64,000 nucleotides of DNA from an uncultured Sulfitobacter sp. (lineage in GTDB: Bacteria > Pseudomonadota > Alphaproteobacteria > Rhodobacterales > Rhodobacteraceae). The translations under genes were made by a program, and so were the position numbers. Below are positions 57,997 to 64,000 of the stretch, piece after piece (position 1 is the first letter of the stretch; each line of letters opens with the position of its first letter). The stretch is taken from NCBI RefSeq assembly GCF_947499945.1, contig NZ_CANMQD010000006.1:1-64000 (forward strand), given 5' to 3'. The notes beneath the pieces are model-generated. The model did no database searches, was not told the DNA's origin, and was given only the letters and a program-made list of their open reading frames with translations.

Positions 57997-58019
57997 ATCG
58001 AACCCACGCACACCGGTTT

Positions 58020-58035
58020 GTATGATTTTTCATAC
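58020..58035. promoter_or_regulatory. Inverted repeat upstream of the giant gene
   Basis: GTATGA-TTTT-TCATAC, a perfect 6-bp dyad 24 bp before the ATG of the giant gene, in an AT-rich gap of 233 bp between repC and the giant gene (57997-58229). It could be a regulator site or a 5' leader hairpin. No convincing -35/-10 pair was identified; apart from the parS-like palindrome nothing else stands out in this gap. Confidence 0.4.
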
Positions 58036-58214
58036 TTAATTAACGTGGGTATGCGGACACCTGCCTTGGAACGACAAGGGGAATGATGCCCGTGTTTCTA
58101 TCAAAACTGGTATTTCCTTAAGTTGTTGCGCAAAGTCATCGCCCCAAAACCCTATATCGCGAACGCCAAAGCAGTAAATGTCAATTAGTACCTTGTTTTC
58201 GTTATGTATTTTGG

Positions 58215-58230
58215 ATTGTCAGCTGACAAT
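58215..58230. other. parS-like 16-bp palindrome at the end of repC
   Basis: ATTGTCAGCTGACAAT is a perfect 16-bp palindrome touching the repC stop codon. It fits the repABC centromere pattern GTT-N2-C-N-GC-N-G-N2-AAC at every fixed position except the outermost base pair. It is the likely RepB (ParB) binding site for segregation. I saw no second copy in the window. Confidence 0.65.
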
Positions 58231-59297
58231 TAAGCCTCCGGCGCCGTGGTGCATCGTTTTAGAAGATAGTCAAAATCAATGCCACCTGACACATGGCGCT
58301 GGATGAGTCGTTGCAAGTAGCCAGCAGGATTATGGATGCGTCCGATATTCTCAAGAATACACAGGACTGATGTAATGGCACGCTTTGCTCCCATTTGCTG
58401 TGTCGCGCGTCCATAGAGGGGAAGGTCGATACCGATCATTGGGCACAGAGCATACGCACATCGTGACAAGTCCTGCCAATTCTGCGGGGGCTCTGGGAAA
58501 AAGCTCTGGTATTCTGAGCAATGGGAAACAACATCCTCAAAGCTCGGTGTATCCGTTGGACCGCTTTTTTTAAGAGAGGTTGGTTTTTCAGAATAAGTTT
58601 TAATTTCAGGTTGTATGTGCCGCTCATTTTGGGCGTCAGCGTCGCTCATTTCGCTTGCATGAAGTTGGACATCAAGGTGATCAAGAGCCGCAACGAGGGT
58701 TGCTTCGTCAGGCTTTCGGCGCAGTAGTTTGAAAGTATCATCCGTAAGATCAGACGGCCCCTGTGTATCAATGAGACGTTGACGTAATGATGCAACTTCG
58801 GCGCGAAGCGATTGCAAATGCATACGACGATTTGAGGCGACTTCACTTGCTGCGATGATCTGCGGGGCCAACCGTGCCATAGGCGACAGATCAAAGCCAA
58901 AGGCGATGCGCGCGTCCCCTGCCCCACATCTACGTGCAAACCGCTTCCTGTTGGCGCTGTCGTGACGGCTGACAATTCCGGCACTTACCAATGTTACCAA
59001 ATGACGGCGCAGCGTGCTTTCGGGCATTCCGCCAAGGCGCTCTGACAATGTGCGGTTGGCGGGAAAGACGATGCAACTGTGACGGGCGGTGCTGATCATG
59101 CGATCTGGATGAAAGCTGATCAAGGCCCGCAGCACGGAAAGGCTGCGGTGGGTGAGGCCGAAATCCGTGGCTGCATCGGTGAGGGCAGACAAAAGCTGCC
59201 ACTTGTCGAGCAGGTTTTCCTCATCGACAACGCGTGCGGATTTTATTGGGACAGCCGAGATCTGCCGCCCAAACGATGTTTGGTGGTCCTGTTTCAT
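58230..59297 (-). CDS. repC: Plasmid replication initiator RepC
   Basis: A 355-residue RepC-type initiator. The winged-helix N-terminal part (about residues 20-150) includes WQLLSALTDAATDFGLTHRSLSVLRALISF and FPANRTLSERLGGMPESTLRRHL, the most conserved RepC region. A variable linker (about 230-275) and a conserved C-terminal domain ending GGIDFDYLLKRC follow. I start at the ATG 59297 (MKQDHQTSFGRQ), giving the family's usual short FGR-containing leader; an upstream in-frame start at 59336 would overlap the control RNA. RepC binds an origin within its own gene. It is the third gene after repA and repB. Confidence 0.92.
   Translation of the reverse strand: MKQDHQTSFGRQISAVPIKSARVVDEENLLDKWQLLSALTDAATDFGLTHRSLSVLRALISFHPDRMISTARHSCIVFPANRTLSERLGGMPESTLRRHLVTLVSAGIVSRHDSANRKRFARRCGAGDARIAFGFDLSPMARLAPQIIAASEVASNRRMHLQSLRAEVASLRQRLIDTQGPSDLTDDTFKLLRRKPDEATLVAALDHLDVQLHASEMSDADAQNERHIQPEIKTYSEKPTSLKKSGPTDTPSFEDVVSHCSEYQSFFPEPPQNWQDLSRCAYALCPMIGIDLPLYGRATQQMGAKRAITSVLCILENIGRIHNPAGYLQRLIQRHVSGGIDFDYLLKRCTTAPEA
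58560..58615. other. AT-rich stretch inside repC, candidate origin of replication
   Basis: The window's most AT-rich part of repC, with TTTTTTTAAG, GGTTTTTC and AAGTTTTAATTTC in close order. In repABC plasmids studied so far the origin lies inside repC in an AT-rich stretch; this is the best candidate here by composition and position only. Confidence 0.45.
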
Positions 59298-59348
59298 CAC
59301 ATAATCACGAAAGACAAAGAGATACCGGCACTGCACCGCGATGCAGAG

Positions 59349-59377
59349 TTGACAGAGTTTACGGTGGGGGCTATCTC
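59349..59377 (+). promoter_or_regulatory. Promoter of the antisense control RNA
   Basis: TTGACA (59349-59354), a 17-bp spacer and TATCTC (59372-59377) on the plus strand, in the repB-repC gap and opposite to the rep genes. It is placed 23-30 bp before the start of a terminator stem, as in repABC antisense RNA genes. Confidence 0.6.
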
Positions 59378-59382
59378 AGATG

Positions 59383-59437
59383 TGCAAAGATCGAGAAGGG
59401 CCTTCCGGAAGTAATTCTGGGGGGCTTTTCTTTTTTG
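59383..59437 (+). ncRNA. repABC antisense control RNA (inc-alpha ctRNA)
   Basis: A predicted RNA of about 55 bases, antisense to the repB-repC spacer. Its start is inferred from the promoter at 59349-59377. It ends in a rho-independent terminator: GCCTTCC (59400-59406) pairs with GGGGGGC (59419-59425, two G-U pairs), followed by TTTTCTTTTTT. Size, place and orientation match the ctRNAs of about 54-59 bases known in Rhizobium and Agrobacterium repABC plasmids, which limit repC expression and determine incompatibility. Confidence 0.7.
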
Positions 59438-59474
59438 TCCTTAGGGTCGTGCCTTTCTTGTTGTTGCTTCTTCC

Positions 59475-60434
59475 TCAGTCATCGCGCCGCTGTGTTCCCC
59501 AGCGGTCGTGAAGCTCTTGCAGCAGGCCTTCGGCGTTGCTGTTGATCCACGCGTCAAACCCGTCAGCGCCCTTTGCGCTGATGTTGAGAGTGACGCCCTT
59601 GTTCGTTGTCTTGATGTCGCCCAATGCCTTGCCGCCTGCATCACGCAGGGTGCGCGGCTTTGGCTTTGCTGTGGGCTTTTTGGGTGTGCTGCGCGTGGCG
59701 CGGTCAAACACAGCTTCAAAGCGTGCGTCCGAGTCGAGCTGCGCAAAATCTGGCGTGTTCATCAGTGCACTGGCATGCCCGCGGCTGTTGTTGTCTTCCA
59801 GTGCCTTGGCAAGTGCCATCCAACGATCCCGCCCGATGCCCGGCGCACTGCCAATCTGGCGCAGGAAGGGCAGGGGGAAGGCAGTGCCGACTTTGAGCAT
59901 CCTTGAGAGCATCGGCAAATCAATCGAAAGTGCATCCGCGATTGTCTGCCGTGCGTAATCTTGTGCGGCCAGTTGCGCAGTAAAAGACGCTTTTTCGATA
60001 AAGCTGAGATCCTGACGGGCGGTGTTCTCCTGACCTTGCGCCATAACCAATGCGTGATCGTCCAGCTGCCTGATCATCGCCTTCACAGGCTGGCCAAGGT
60101 CGCGAAGCGCTTTCAGACGGCGGCGACCATAAACAATCTCATAGCGGCCAGCAGTTTTGTGATGCGGGCGCAAAAGCACGGGCACTTGCTGGCCGTAGGT
60201 TGCGAGGCTCTCGCGTAGCTGCGATTGCGCGGCATCGTCCACGCCTAGGCGGTCTTCGACACCGGCATCGTCAATAAGGCTTGGATCGATCTCCTGAACT
60301 GCGTTCTCTTGTAGCTTGGTCAGCGAGGATTGCAGCGCACCAACAGCGCCGCGCGGGGCTGTTGGTGCGTCAGCGGGACGCCTGCGCTCAGCCTTTGCAG
60401 GAAGATCTCCACCCAGAATACCTTTTCGTGCCAT
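59475..60434 (-). CDS. repB: Partition protein RepB (ParB family)
   Basis: A 319-residue centromere-binding protein. It starts MARKGILGGDLPAKAERRRP, has VRPHHKTAGRYEIVYG-like CTPase-fold residues (LLRPHHKTAGRYEIVYGRRR, near 85-105), and a helix-turn-helix around QTIADALSIDLPMLSRMLKVG. The C-terminus (about 265-319) is a dimerisation domain. It lies 3 bp after repA and is separated from repC by 177 bp holding the control RNA. Confidence 0.94.
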   Translation of the reverse strand: MARKGILGGDLPAKAERRRPADAPTAPRGAVGALQSSLTKLQENAVQEIDPSLIDDAGVEDRLGVDDAAQSQLRESLATYGQQVPVLLRPHHKTAGRYEIVYGRRRLKALRDLGQPVKAMIRQLDDHALVMAQGQENTARQDLSFIEKASFTAQLAAQDYARQTIADALSIDLPMLSRMLKVGTAFPLPFLRQIGSAPGIGRDRWMALAKALEDNNSRGHASALMNTPDFAQLDSDARFEAVFDRATRSTPKKPTAKPKPRTLRDAGGKALGDIKTTNKGVTLNISAKGADGFDAWINSNAEGLLQELHDRWGTQRRDD

Positions 60435-60437
60435 AAC

Positions 60438-61622
60438 TTAACGCCCCCATGCTTGTTGCAGCAGCATTTCAATCTCGTCATTCACAAGATTGAGTGAATC
60501 CAGCGCACGGTCATAGGTGTTGCGATGGAACGCACTGCGCTCCACTTCATAGATGGTTTGCTGGGTCAGCCCCGCATCGCTAATCGCAGTGGATTTGAGC
60601 ATGGGGGCCACCATCACCTCATCGCCAAACAACTGACGCAAGAATGCTACGACCTGTTGTTGGGGCCCGTCATTCGGCTCATAACGGTTGATGAGGAAGC
60701 GCATGAAGTCAAAAGTCATGTTTGCCCCTGCGTTAGAGACTACATCGAGCAGGTCCGCACTCATTTGAAGGAACTGAGACATGGACGCCACGTCGAGCAT
60801 GTTGGGTACAATTGTGATCATCACACCCGTCGAAGCACAAAGCGCCGAAAGCGTCAGATAGCCGAGTTGCGGTGGGCAGTCAAAGATGATGACATCGTAT
60901 TGATCCTCAACCTCCTGCAAGGCAGCAGCCATCCGCGCATAAAACGCGGGCTGGATGTTGTTGCGTAGTGCTTGAGGCGTTTCATGCTCGAATTCCTGCA
61001 AGAGCAGACCGCCAGGCGCGAGGTCGATGCCCGTGAAAAACGTCTTTTGGATAATCTGCGAAAAGGGCAGGGGATCATCATAGCGGATCGCGTCATAGAT
61101 CGTGCCAGAATTCAAGAAGTCCACTTCGGGTCTATAGCCAAACAGGGTGGTTAGAGACGCTTGGGGGTCGATATCGACAGCCAGCACCCGCATACCTTTG
61201 AGGGCCAGACGCTGGGCCGCGTGAATGGCGCTGGTGGTTTTGCCAGAGCCGCCTTTGAAGTTCAGAAAGGAGAGCACTTGTACCTTGTCCCCCTCACGCC
61301 GCCCACGCATATAAGTTCCGGGGATCTTGGCGGAGGCTTCGAGGATTTTGCGGATTTCCAGAAGCGTTTCGGCGTCGTAATGCCTGCGACCGCCTGAACT
61401 AGACTCTACATCGGGGATTTTCTCGTCAAAATGTAGTTTGCGCAGAAAGCTGGTGGAGATGCCGAGCATCTGCGCGGCTTCCCCAGCAGAGAAGCGGCGC
61501 AACTCTTTTTTCGCATCGGGGGCGAAGACTTTGAGCATGTGGCTGTCGAGGGCCGCAGCGAGGTCTTCCGCATTCTCGCGAATACGGGTATTAATATTGA
61601 ACTGCGCAAGCCGCTCTGCCAT
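60438..61622 (-). CDS. repA: Partition ATPase RepA (ParA family)
   Basis: A 394-residue ParA-type ATPase with an N-terminal MerR-like DNA-binding segment (about residues 45-90: RFSAGEAAQMLGISTSFLRKLH) that lets RepA repress the rep promoter. The deviant Walker A is FKGGSGKTTSA, followed by LAVDIDPQASLTTLFG and VIIFDCPPQLGYLTLSAL. Length and layout match RepA of repABC operons. 213 bp upstream (61623-61835) separate it from the divergent SDR operon. Confidence 0.95.
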   Translation of the reverse strand: MAERLAQFNINTRIRENAEDLAAALDSHMLKVFAPDAKKELRRFSAGEAAQMLGISTSFLRKLHFDEKIPDVESSSGGRRHYDAETLLEIRKILEASAKIPGTYMRGRREGDKVQVLSFLNFKGGSGKTTSAIHAAQRLALKGMRVLAVDIDPQASLTTLFGYRPEVDFLNSGTIYDAIRYDDPLPFSQIIQKTFFTGIDLAPGGLLLQEFEHETPQALRNNIQPAFYARMAAALQEVEDQYDVIIFDCPPQLGYLTLSALCASTGVMITIVPNMLDVASMSQFLQMSADLLDVVSNAGANMTFDFMRFLINRYEPNDGPQQQVVAFLRQLFGDEVMVAPMLKSTAISDAGLTQQTIYEVERSAFHRNTYDRALDSLNLVNDEIEMLLQQAWGR

Positions 61623-61795
61623 GGGTTCTGTCCGCCTGTAAACGAAGGCTCTGCGGCCTTCTTCGAGTAACGCTTTATTTCGCCAGCGCCTTTAATATCG
61701 TTTCTTAGCGGAGAATCGATACGTTTGGCAACTGATTCCTGAACAGTGGTAAAACAGCCGTCGAAAAAGAAAAGCTATACAGAGCTGTCAAAATT

Positions 61796-61810
61796 GTTAT
61801 GACTTATAAC
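61796..61810. promoter_or_regulatory. Palindrome upstream of the aromatic-acid operon, probable MarR operator
   Basis: GTTAT-GACTT-ATAAC, a perfect 5-bp dyad with 5-bp spacer, ending 26 bp before the SDR start at 61836. It overlaps a possible -10 (TATAAC). The size and A/T content suit a MarR-family operator, and a MarR gene is the third gene of the operon. It lies in the repA/SDR divergent gap, so control of repA is also possible. Confidence 0.5.
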
Positions 61811-61835
61811 TAAATGACACATGAAGGGCTTTCAC

Positions 61836-62600
61836 ATGGATATTTTTGGACAGGTTGCATTGGTTACAGGCGGCGGTAGTGGGCTGGGTGCAGCTACGGC
61901 GCGGCACTTGGCAGCACAGGGCGCAAAGGTTGCGATCCTTGATTTTGACATTGCCCGCGCGCAGGTTGTGGCCGACGAGATTGGCGGCATTGCAGTGCAG
62001 GCCGACGTGAGCGATGAGGCGGCAGTAAGCGCAGCCTTTGATGCGGCCACTGCACATTTCGGATCGGCACCGCGCATCGCTATCAGCTGCGCAGGCATCG
62101 GGCTTGCTGCACGGATCGTGGGCCGCGAGGGGAAGCTGTCGTTTGATGTGTTCGAGAAGACGCTCAAGGTGAATCTTTTTGGCACATATAATGTGATGAG
62201 CCACGCGGCGCGCCGCATGTCCGAGATGGAGCCGATGGAAGATGGCGAGCGTGGTATTGTGATCAACACCGCTTCGGTTGCGTTTGAGGACGGTCAGTTG
62301 GGGCAGGCGGCCTATGCTGCATCAAAGGGCGCGATTGCGTCGATGTGTTTGCCTGCCGCGCGGGAGCTGGCCCAGTCGGGCATCCGTGTGATGGCGATTG
62401 CACCGGGTCTGTTCATGACCCCGATGATGGAGAGCCTGCCCGAAGAGGTGACAACCAAGATCACGGCGAACATTCCCTTTCCCGCCCGCTTGGGGGCGCC
62501 GCATGAATATGCGCTGCTGGCAGAGCAGATCATTGCAAACAGGTTCCTGAACGGAACCACAATCCGGTTGGACGGCGCTGTGCGCCTGCCGCCACGTTAA
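61836..62600 (+). CDS. Short-chain dehydrogenase/reductase (3-hydroxyacyl-CoA dehydrogenase-like)
   Basis: A 254-residue NAD-dependent SDR: cofactor motif TGGGSGLG near residue 13, NTASVAFEDGQLGQAAYAASK with the catalytic Ser, Tyr and Lys (YxxxK), and IAPGLFMTPMMESLP. It is close in pattern to type-2 hydroxyacyl-CoA dehydrogenases (HSD10-like). Start at ATG 61836, with AAGGG upstream. With the next genes it suggests CoA-dependent breakdown of hydroxycinnamates, where it would oxidise the 3-hydroxyacyl-CoA (inference). Confidence 0.88.
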   Translation: MDIFGQVALVTGGGSGLGAATARHLAAQGAKVAILDFDIARAQVVADEIGGIAVQADVSDEAAVSAAFDAATAHFGSAPRIAISCAGIGLAARIVGREGKLSFDVFEKTLKVNLFGTYNVMSHAARRMSEMEPMEDGERGIVINTASVAFEDGQLGQAAYAASKGAIASMCLPAARELAQSGIRVMAIAPGLFMTPMMESLPEEVTTKITANIPFPARLGAPHEYALLAEQIIANRFLNGTTIRLDGAVRLPPR

Positions 62601-62609
62601 GGAAAGCTG

Positions 62610-63377
62610 ATGTCAGAACCCGTGCTCAATATCGAGGTCGACGGCCTTGTGGCGACCCTCACCATGAACCGCCCTGACAAGCGGAACGCGATGTGTGAAG
62701 AGCTGATCAATGCGATCGATGCATTCTTTACCACGCCACCCAAGGACGTGCGTGTTGTGATTTTGACGGGCACGGAAGGGCATTTCTGCTCGGGCCTTGA
62801 TCTGTCGGAGCATGTGCACCGCACGCCCGAGGAAAACCTCTATCACTCGCGGCACTGGCATAGTGTGATGGACAAGATCCAGTTTGGCGGTCTGGCCGTT
62901 GTGTCGGCCATGTACGGGGCGGCGATTGGGGGCGGGCTTGAACTGGCGGCGGCGACCCATGTGCGGATCGCGGAGCGTTCAACCATCTTCCAGTTGCCCG
63001 AGGGGCGGCGCGGTATTTTTGTCGGTGGTGGCGCTACTGCGCGTGTGGGCCGCCTGATCGGGGCGGACCGCATGACAGAGATGATGCTGACAGGGCGCAA
63101 GTACACTGCGGATGAAGGGCAGGCCCTTGGCCTGTGCCATTACGCAGTGGACGAGGGTGCGGCGATGACATTGGCCGAAGAGCTTGCCGGTAAGATTTCG
63201 CGCAACGCGCCGTTGTCAAACTACATGATGATCCAATCGATTGCGCGGATCAATGACATGTCGCAAAGCGACGGGTTGTTCACGGAATCGCTGGTCGCGG
63301 CCATGTCGCAGACTACACCTGACGCGGAGGAGGGGCTGCGCGCATTCCTTGAAAAACGCGCGCCCCAGTTCAGATGA
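62610..63377 (+). CDS. Enoyl-CoA hydratase/isomerase (crotonase family)
   Basis: A 255-residue crotonase. Key stretches are GTEGHFCSGLDLSEH (oxyanion-hole loop), YGAAIGGGLELAAATHVRIAE and LPEGRRGIFVGGGATARVGRLIG. Of the usual catalytic Glu pair, one is in the IGGGLELA-LPEG region. In a feruloyl-CoA operon it may be the hydratase/lyase step, but its length is shorter than typical Ech (about 275), so a plain enoyl-CoA hydratase is equally possible. Stop overlaps the MarR start (ATGA). Confidence 0.88.
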   Translation: MSEPVLNIEVDGLVATLTMNRPDKRNAMCEELINAIDAFFTTPPKDVRVVILTGTEGHFCSGLDLSEHVHRTPEENLYHSRHWHSVMDKIQFGGLAVVSAMYGAAIGGGLELAAATHVRIAERSTIFQLPEGRRGIFVGGGATARVGRLIGADRMTEMMLTGRKYTADEGQALGLCHYAVDEGAAMTLAEELAGKISRNAPLSNYMMIQSIARINDMSQSDGLFTESLVAAMSQTTPDAEEGLRAFLEKRAPQFR

Positions 63378-63865
63378 CGCGGGCGCAGAAAACAGTCTCT
63401 AACATAGGCGATACCGTCATTGTGCATGAAAGCGAGACGCTTGACCAACTGTTCGGCTACCACCTCAAACGGGCGATGAATGTGTTCCAAATGGACCTTA
63501 AGCAGACGTTGAAGCCGTTTGACCTGCGCATGCTGACCTATACCGCACTGGTGATGATCGTCGAGAACCCGGGCCTGCGGCAATCGCAACTGGCCCATGC
63601 AATGGAGGTGGAGCGGCCCAATATGGTTGTGATCATCGACACGCTGGAAAACCGTGAATTGATCACGCGCGATCCTGTGGTGACAGACCGCCGCGCCTAT
63701 GCGCTCAACGCGACGCTGGCGGGGCGGCGCTTGGCGGAGAAGGCGACGATTGCCGTGCGCACCCATGAGGAACGGCTGTTACACGCCGTACCGCCAGAGC
63801 GCCGCGAGAGTGTGATTGCGGCACTCACATTGATCCGCACCATCGGGGGAGGGGAGACCACATGA
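63374..63865 (+). CDS. MarR-family regulator
   Basis: A 163-residue winged-helix regulator: FDLRMLTYTALVMIVENPGLRQSQLAHAME is the first part of the DNA-binding domain, followed by VERPNMVVIIDTLENRELI (recognition helix) and the wing DPVVTDRRAYALNAT. MarR proteins of hydroxycinnamate operons sense the CoA thioester, and this one probably represses from the dyad at 61796-61810. Overlaps the genes on both sides. Confidence 0.9.
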   Translation: MTRAQKTVSNIGDTVIVHESETLDQLFGYHLKRAMNVFQMDLKQTLKPFDLRMLTYTALVMIVENPGLRQSQLAHAMEVERPNMVVIIDTLENRELITRDPVVTDRRAYALNATLAGRRLAEKATIAVRTHEERLLHAVPPERRESVIAALTLIRTIGGGETT

Positions 63866-64000
63866 AACGGACCACAGATTTTTTACCGCATGCTGTAAAG
63901 CGGGAGGACCGCGCCGACGGGACGATCCTGTTGACCTCCGAATATCCTCTGGGTGAGGTTACGCAGCGCACGGGCGATTGGCTTCACCATTGGGCGGACG
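63862..64000 (+). CDS. Feruloyl-CoA synthase-like gene, 3' part outside window
   Basis: The first 46 codons of an AMP-forming acyl-CoA synthetase. DGTILLTSEYPLGE and GDWLHHWAD match the N-terminus of feruloyl-CoA synthases. The ATG overlaps the MarR stop (ATGA). It gives the operon its probable meaning: activation of ferulate or a similar acid to its CoA ester, followed by crotonase and SDR steps. The identity rests on the N-terminus only. Confidence 0.65.
   Translation, partial: MKRTTDFLPHAVKREDRADGTILLTSEYPLGEVTQRTGDWLHHWAD

Noticed and set aside
1-64000. Prophage, insertion sequence, integrase or tRNA-linked island
   Set aside because: No transposase, integrase, phage structural gene, terminal inverted repeat or tRNA was recognised on either strand.

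Overview
The window looks like part of an extrachromosomal replicon (megaplasmid or chromid) of a marine alphaproteobacterium, most probably a roseobacter (Rhodobacterales). The main evidence is a complete repABC replication and partition module (repA 60438-61622, repB 59475-60434, repC 58230-59297, all minus strand) with an antisense control RNA and a parS-like palindrome. Supporting evidence is the gene content: a cyanide-insensitive type bd oxidase, FnrL-type dyads, a sulfide oxidation cluster and ferulate-type aromatic catabolism. No rRNA, tRNA, CRISPR array, IS element or prophage was seen.

Layout. 1-9.6 kb is a microaerobic/stress block: a universal stress protein cut by the window edge, an EEP-fold hydrolase, a membrane protein, a complete arginine deiminase operon (YfcC-type carrier, arcA, arcB, arcC) behind an FNR-like box, the cbpA/cbpM co-chaperone pair, a second universal stress protein and a ClbS/DfsB-like gene that appears to lack a normal start codon. 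9.7-14.3 kb holds an ArsP_1-type permease with a small thioredoxin-like protein behind an FnrL-type dyad, then a devBCA-type ABC exporter. 14.3-19.7 kb is a B12 uptake and salvage operon (btuB-btuF-btuC-btuD-cbiZ) behind a cobalamin riboswitch. Next to it is a Ton motor operon (small periplasmic protein, exbB, two exbD, tonB) that probably energises BtuB. 22.6-24.6 kb has a ferric-reductase-like membrane protein with a Tat-exported intradiol-dioxygenase-like protein, and a CIA30-domain protein.

24.6-28.4 kb carries a bd oxidase (cydA, cydB, a 36-residue CydX-like protein), a DsrE-like protein and a 1-Cys peroxiredoxin, divergent from an NsrR-like Rrf2 regulator. 28.8-35.1 kb is a sulfide/persulfide oxidation operon: Crp/Fnr regulator, perfect 15-bp dyad, DUF2892 protein, two YeeE/YedE proteins, persulfide dioxygenase, a phosphatase-like/SQR fusion and a SulP transporter.

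35.1-58.0 kb (36 percent of the window) holds only two genes. One encodes a predicted exported protein of about 6,486 residues, built from about 46 DUF11/DUF7507-type modules in alternating disulfide-type and calcium-loop-type blocks. The other, 10 bp downstream, encodes a 1,149-residue predicted outer-membrane beta-barrel. This pair is the best candidate for an undescribed system: a giant surface fibre or adhesin with a dedicated outer-membrane partner. Beyond repABC, 61.8-64.0 kb starts an aromatic-acid operon (SDR, crotonase, MarR regulator, start of a feruloyl-CoA synthase-like gene) behind a probable MarR operator.
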